From Variovorax gracilis (GTDB taxonomy: Bacteria; Pseudomonadota; Gammaproteobacteria; Burkholderiales; Burkholderiaceae_C): a stretch of 64,000 nt of DNA. The stretch is taken from NCBI RefSeq assembly GCF_030317115.1, contig NZ_JASZYF010000011.1, positions 1 to 64,000 on the forward strand, read 5' to 3'. Numbering within the stretch: position 1 is the stretch's first letter; the number at the start of each line of letters is the position of its first letter. A program made the position numbers and the translations under genes. Below the pieces are notes generated by a model. The model searched no databases and was not told the origin of the DNA. It was given only the letters and a program-made list of their open reading frames with translations. This document shows positions 60,611 to 64,000 of the stretch, piece by piece.

Positions 60611-61903
60611 TCAGCGAGGCTTCTGCTTCTTCTTCGATTCCTCGTTGCCGAGGAGCTTGTCCAGCTCCTGGCCGATGCGCGCGCCGATCGCGGTGCCGAC
60701 GCCGGGCAGCACCGCGGTGCCGACGGCCGCGCCCGTGAGCGCCGCTCCGGTCAGCGAGAGCTGGGGTGCATCGAGCGTGCCGCCGAGCTTGAGCGGCACG
60801 CCGACCACGCCGTCGACGATATCAACCGCCACTTCGCCATCGAGGCGCCGGTTGATCACGGTGGCGCTGCCGCTGGCTGTCAACGCACCGGAACGCGCCT
60901 TCATGCCGCTGTAGCGCAGGGTCACGCCCTCCTCCGTGGCCTGCGTGTCGAGCGTGCCGGTGAGCGTGTCGAGCTTTGTCTGCCCGCCACGGCCGCTGCC
61001 GGTGCTCACGAGCTTGGCGAGATCGAAGCCCGTGAAGGTCGCCTGCGCGATGCTGAAACGGGTTCGCGTGTGGAGCGTGCGGGCCAGTTCGGTCAGGTTG
61101 TCGCCCTCCGCGCCGACTTCGGACTGCCCCTGGAGCTTGCCCTCGACCGCACTGTGTCGCCCGAAACTGCGCACCAGCGCGCCCACGTCGACATCCTTCG
61201 GCTCCAGCTGCGCCATCAGGCGCAGACGGCCCTTGTCGGCTTGCTGCAGTTCGGCGCTGCCGTTCCACGTGCCGCCGCCGACGTCGATCAGCGTGCGCCA
61301 CCGGTCCCGGTCGCCCTCACGCTCGATGCGCAGGCTCGCGGGCGGTGTCACGCCGGGACGGCTGAGCTGCGCCTCGCGCGGGCGCCAGTGCGGATCGAAG
61401 CGGATGTCCGCGTCGTAGCCCAGTGCGATGTCGCGGCGGTCGATCCACACCACGTCGCGCAGCTTCACGCGTTCGACCGGGATCTCGGCCAGCGTCCACG
61501 CGCCCGCGAGCACGGTGGCGGCATCGTCCACCTCCCAGCGCCCGCGAAAGGCACGCACCGACGTGCGCGGAAGCACCGCGCCTTCGATCTCGACGGAGTC
61601 GATCGCGATCCTGCGATTCCACAACGCCGAGAGATGCGGCCTGATCACGAGGCGGCGCAGTGTGATCGGCTGCGGCTGCGCGGTCGAGAGATCCTCCAGC
61701 ACCACCACGGGCGAAGGCCGCAGCGCCCAGTGCGCCGCTCCCACGCGCAACCCGATGCCGGATGCCTTCTCGAAGCGCGTGCCGACTTCCGCCGCCAGCT
61801 CTTCGTCGCTCGGCAGCTTGGAGTGGATCAGCAACGCGATGCCGGCCAGCAGCAGCGCCGCGGCGGCGAGCGAGCCGGCAATCCATCGTCGAGCGGGGGT
61901 CAT
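60611..61903 (-). CDS. AsmA-like envelope protein
   Basis: The 430-residue product has a single N-terminal membrane helix (WIAGSLAAAALLLAGIALLI) and a long beta-rich region typical of AsmA/TamB-type proteins (VEGKLQGQSEVGAEGD, SGALTASGSATVINRRLDGE). These are thought to form a hydrophobic groove between membranes for lipid movement. The C-terminus is basic (NEESKKKQKPR). It is shorter than classical AsmA. It is divergent from the thioesterase gene at 62010. Confidence 0.78.
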   Translation of the reverse strand: MTPARRWIAGSLAAAALLLAGIALLIHSKLPSDEELAAEVGTRFEKASGIGLRVGAAHWALRPSPVVVLEDLSTAQPQPITLRRLVIRPHLSALWNRRIAIDSVEIEGAVLPRTSVRAFRGRWEVDDAATVLAGAWTLAEIPVERVKLRDVVWIDRRDIALGYDADIRFDPHWRPREAQLSRPGVTPPASLRIEREGDRDRWRTLIDVGGGTWNGSAELQQADKGRLRLMAQLEPKDVDVGALVRSFGRHSAVEGKLQGQSEVGAEGDNLTELARTLHTRTRFSIAQATFTGFDLAKLVSTGSGRGGQTKLDTLTGTLDTQATEEGVTLRYSGMKARSGALTASGSATVINRRLDGEVAVDIVDGVVGVPLKLGGTLDAPQLSLTGAALTGAAVGTAVLPGVGTAIGARIGQELDKLLGNEESKKKQKPR

Positions 61904-62009
61904 GCCGCGAGCTTATGCATCGATCGCATGGACGCACTGTCAGCAATGAGCGCGTCGTTTTCGCTGCCAATCGCTATAGTTTTGGACCGTTTGACCTGGA
62001 GACCCCCTC

Positions 62010-62438
62010 ATGCCCATCTGGCAAAAAGAGATTTCGATCGAAGAACTCACCCGCTCCCACGCGGACACCACCGTGTCCCACCTCGGCATCGAATTTCTCG
62101 AAGTGGGCGACGACTTCATCCGCGCCCGCGTGCCAGTGGACAAACGCACTACGCAACCCTACGGCATCCTCCATGGCGGCGTGTCGGTGGTGCTGGCGGA
62201 AACGCTGGGATCGTGCGGCGCCCACTACTCGGCGCCCGAGGGCCATCGCGCGGTGGGGCTGGACATCAACGCGAACCATCTCAAGTCCGCATCCAGCGGC
62301 TGGGTGACCGGCACCGCGCGCCCCGTGCACCGGGGCCGCACCACGCAGGTGTGGCAGATCGACCTGACGAACGAAGACGGCGAACTGACCTGCGTCTCGC
62401 GCATCACCATGGCCGTGCTGGCGCCGCGCGGCGGCTGA
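62010..62438 (+). CDS. Hotdog-fold acyl-CoA thioesterase (YdiI/MenI-like)
   Basis: The 142-residue protein has the hotdog signature YGILHGGVSVVLAET with His55 and catalytic Glu64. It resembles YdiI and the PaaI type. It may hydrolyse aromatic or medium-chain acyl-CoA in the cytosol, with the natural substrate unknown. ATG 62010 has GGAG eight bases upstream. It sits 54 bp before the NCS2 permease, and both could be transcribed together. Confidence 0.87.
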   Translation: MPIWQKEISIEELTRSHADTTVSHLGIEFLEVGDDFIRARVPVDKRTTQPYGILHGGVSVVLAETLGSCGAHYSAPEGHRAVGLDINANHLKSASSGWVTGTARPVHRGRTTQVWQIDLTNEDGELTCVSRITMAVLAPRGG

Positions 62439-62492
62439 CGGCCCTGCTCCCGAGCCCCTCCAACAAGACAAACAACCGAGGAGAAGAAAACC

Positions 62493-63857
62493 ATGAGCGA
62501 TTCCTACCTTCCCCGCTGGCGCAAGGTCGCCGCGACCGCGGGCACCGTCGTCGCGCCGGATGAGCGCCTGTCCTGGGGGCAGACCACGGCGATGGGCGTG
62601 CAGCACGTGATCGCGATGTTCGGCGCGACGGTGCTGGCGCCGATCCTGATGGGCTTCAATCCCAACATCGCGATCCTGATGAGCGGCATCGGCACACTGC
62701 TCTTCTTCTTCATCACGGGCGGGCGCGTGCCGAGCTACCTCGGATCGAGCTTCGCCTTCATCGGCGTGGTGATCGCGGCGAGCGGCTACGCGGGGTCGGG
62801 GCCGAACGGCAATCTCGGCGTGGCGCTGGGCGGCATCATCGCCTGCGGCCTCGTCTACACGCTGATCGGCGTGCTGGTGCACTTCACGAACGAGCGCCAC
62901 ACCAAGCGCGCGCCAGTGCGCGGGCTCGAAGGCATCGAGGTGGAGGAAGTGGAGCAGGACGTCGCGGTGCACTGGATCGAGCGGCTGATGCCGCCGGTGG
63001 TCACGGGCGCGGTGGTGGCGGTGATCGGGCTCAACCTGGCGAGCGTGCCGATCAAGAACATGGCGCCCACGGGCTTCGACACGTGGATCCAGGCGCTGAC
63101 CTTCCTGTGCGTGGGGCTGATCGCGGTGTATTCGCGCGGGATGATCCAGCGCCTGCTGATCCTCATGGGCCTGATCGTCGCGAGCATCATCTACGCGGTG
63201 CTGACCAACGGCCTCGGGCTGGGCAAGCCGATCGACCTCGGCCCGCTGGCGGCGGCGCCCTGGTTCGGGATGCCGAAGTTCTCGTCGCCGGTGTTCGACG
63301 CCAACGCCATCCTGCTGATCGCGCCCGTGGCGGTCATCCTGGTGGCGGAGAACCTCGGCCACCTGAAGGCGGTCGGCGCCATGACGGGGCGCGACCTCAA
63401 CCCCTACCTGGGCCGCGCCTTCATCGGCGACGGCATCGCGACCATGGTGAGCGGCGGTGTCGGCGGCACCGGCGTGACGACCTATGCCGAGAACATCGGC
63501 GTGATGGCCGCCACGAAGATCTACTCGACGGCGATGTTCGTCGTCGCGGCGCTGATCGCGCTGGTGCTCGGCTTCAGTCCCAAGTTCGGCGCGCTGGTGC
63601 AGGCGATCCCGCTGCCGGTGATGGGCGGCGTGAGCATCGTGGTGTTCGGCCTGATTGCCGTGGCGGGCGCGAAGATCTGGGTCGACAATCGCGTGGATTT
63701 CTCGCAGAACAAGAACCTGATCGTCGCAGCGATCACGCTGATCCTCGGCACGGGCGATTTCACGCTGAAGTTCGGCCAGTTCGCACTGGGCGGCATCGGC
63801 ACCGCGACCTTCGGCGCGATCCTGCTCTACGCGCTGCTGGGACGCTCCCGCAACTGA
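62493..63857 (+). CDS. NCS2-family nucleobase permease (uracil/xanthine type)
   Basis: The 454-residue protein has 12-14 membrane segments and NCS2 features GVQHVIAMFGATV, VAENLGHLKAVGAMTG and GGTGVTTYAENIGV. The family imports uracil, xanthine, uric acid or related bases with protons or sodium. The ATG at 62493 has a strong GAGGAGAAG upstream. A specific base cannot be assigned, but a uracil-type transporter fits the pyrimidine-like operon at 15691. It is followed by a small hairpin. Confidence 0.9.
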   Translation: MSDSYLPRWRKVAATAGTVVAPDERLSWGQTTAMGVQHVIAMFGATVLAPILMGFNPNIAILMSGIGTLLFFFITGGRVPSYLGSSFAFIGVVIAASGYAGSGPNGNLGVALGGIIACGLVYTLIGVLVHFTNERHTKRAPVRGLEGIEVEEVEQDVAVHWIERLMPPVVTGAVVAVIGLNLASVPIKNMAPTGFDTWIQALTFLCVGLIAVYSRGMIQRLLILMGLIVASIIYAVLTNGLGLGKPIDLGPLAAAPWFGMPKFSSPVFDANAILLIAPVAVILVAENLGHLKAVGAMTGRDLNPYLGRAFIGDGIATMVSGGVGGTGVTTYAENIGVMAATKIYSTAMFVVAALIALVLGFSPKFGALVQAIPLPVMGGVSIVVFGLIAVAGAKIWVDNRVDFSQNKNLIVAAITLILGTGDFTLKFGQFALGGIGTATFGAILLYALLGRSRN

Positions 63858-63864
63858 TCGATGA

Positions 63865-63879
63865 GGGGCGTGGCGCCCC
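63865..63879 (+). terminator. Short stem-loop after the NCS2 permease
   Basis: GGGGCG-TGG-CGCCCC, six-base stem, seven bases after the permease stop. No T-run follows. Nothing else was identified in the last 120 bases of the window. Confidence 0.3.
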
Positions 63880-64000
63880 GGAAAGTGCAACGTCGTGCAA
63901 GAGCTGTTGTGCACCGTCATCGATATTCGGGCGTTGAAGGCCATTGGAGCCCAGTGCCCGTTAGACTCCAACGCTTTTCGCACCTACGTTTTCCATGGCC

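Noticed and set aside
1-64000. CRISPR array, tRNA or rRNA
   Set aside because: No regularly spaced repeats and no tRNA or rRNA core sequences were found by eye; a dedicated scan could still find a tRNA.

Overview
This window is GC-rich chromosomal DNA from a betaproteobacterium. Gene content and order (malonate decarboxylase with MadLM, a cbb3 oxidase locus with its own Fnr, many LysR regulators, NMT1/THI5-like ABC binding proteins) point to Comamonadaceae, most likely Variovorax or a close relative. That assignment is inference from protein character, not from a marker gene. I saw no rRNA, tRNA, CRISPR array, transposase or phage gene.

Layout. (1) 1-8586: on the minus strand, a malonate catabolic operon madL-madM-mdcA-C-D-E-G-B-H with an upstream LysR gene (mdcR-like), followed by the first codons of an acyl-CoA synthetase cut by the window edge. 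(2) 8829-12948: an envelope operon of unknown function: a DUF4331 secreted protein, a glycine-rich lipoprotein, a TPR protein and a HupE/UreJ-type membrane protein with an EF-hand-like loop. A TSUP permease and two small hypotheticals follow. (3) 14670-25735: a divergently arranged LysR gene and a ten-gene operon for an N-heterocyclic or ureide compound: RutB-like cysteine hydrolase, two paralogous binding proteins, SDR, dihydroorotase/hydantoinase-type amidohydrolase, ring-opening amidohydrolase of the barbiturase/cyanuric acid hydrolase family, ABC ATPase, permease, second amidohydrolase and a DUF3830 protein. This is the strongest candidate for an undescribed pathway. (4) 25740-33030: a gene-poor, less GC-rich accessory patch with a DsbA-family gene, a lipoprotein gamma-glutamyltransferase, a DUF1254/DUF1214 protein and two copies of a 39-bp repeat. 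(5) 33030-36049: a BTAD/TPR regulator divergent from a SAM methyltransferase. (6) 36333-40910: a Crp/Fnr-type regulator divergent from a BKACE (DUF849), 3-hydroxyacyl-CoA dehydrogenase and AMP-forming ligase operon. (7) 40975-49584: surface and signalling genes: small lipoprotein, HAD phosphatase, autotransporter, DUF4136 lipoprotein, FHA protein, OmpW, chemoreceptor, UspA. (8) 49670-60070: the microaerobic locus: ccoI, ccoS, ccoNOQP, ccoG and ccoH-like on the minus strand, then fnr on plus, hemN and a DsbD_2/TauE-like membrane protein. Four FNR boxes mark this locus and uspA. (9) 60146-64000: membrane protein, AsmA-like protein, hotdog thioesterase and an NCS2 nucleobase permease.

How the parts may work together. 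The ring-opening amidohydrolase could make ureidomalonate if its substrate is barbiturate; its hydrolysis gives malonate and urea, and malonate is the substrate of the Mdc operon 12 kb away. An NCS2 nucleobase permease sits at the far end. This link is inference. The microaerobic locus is much clearer: an Fe-S Fnr with a perfect FNR box at its own promoter, and FNR boxes at 35-56 nt upstream of ccoI, ccoN and uspA.
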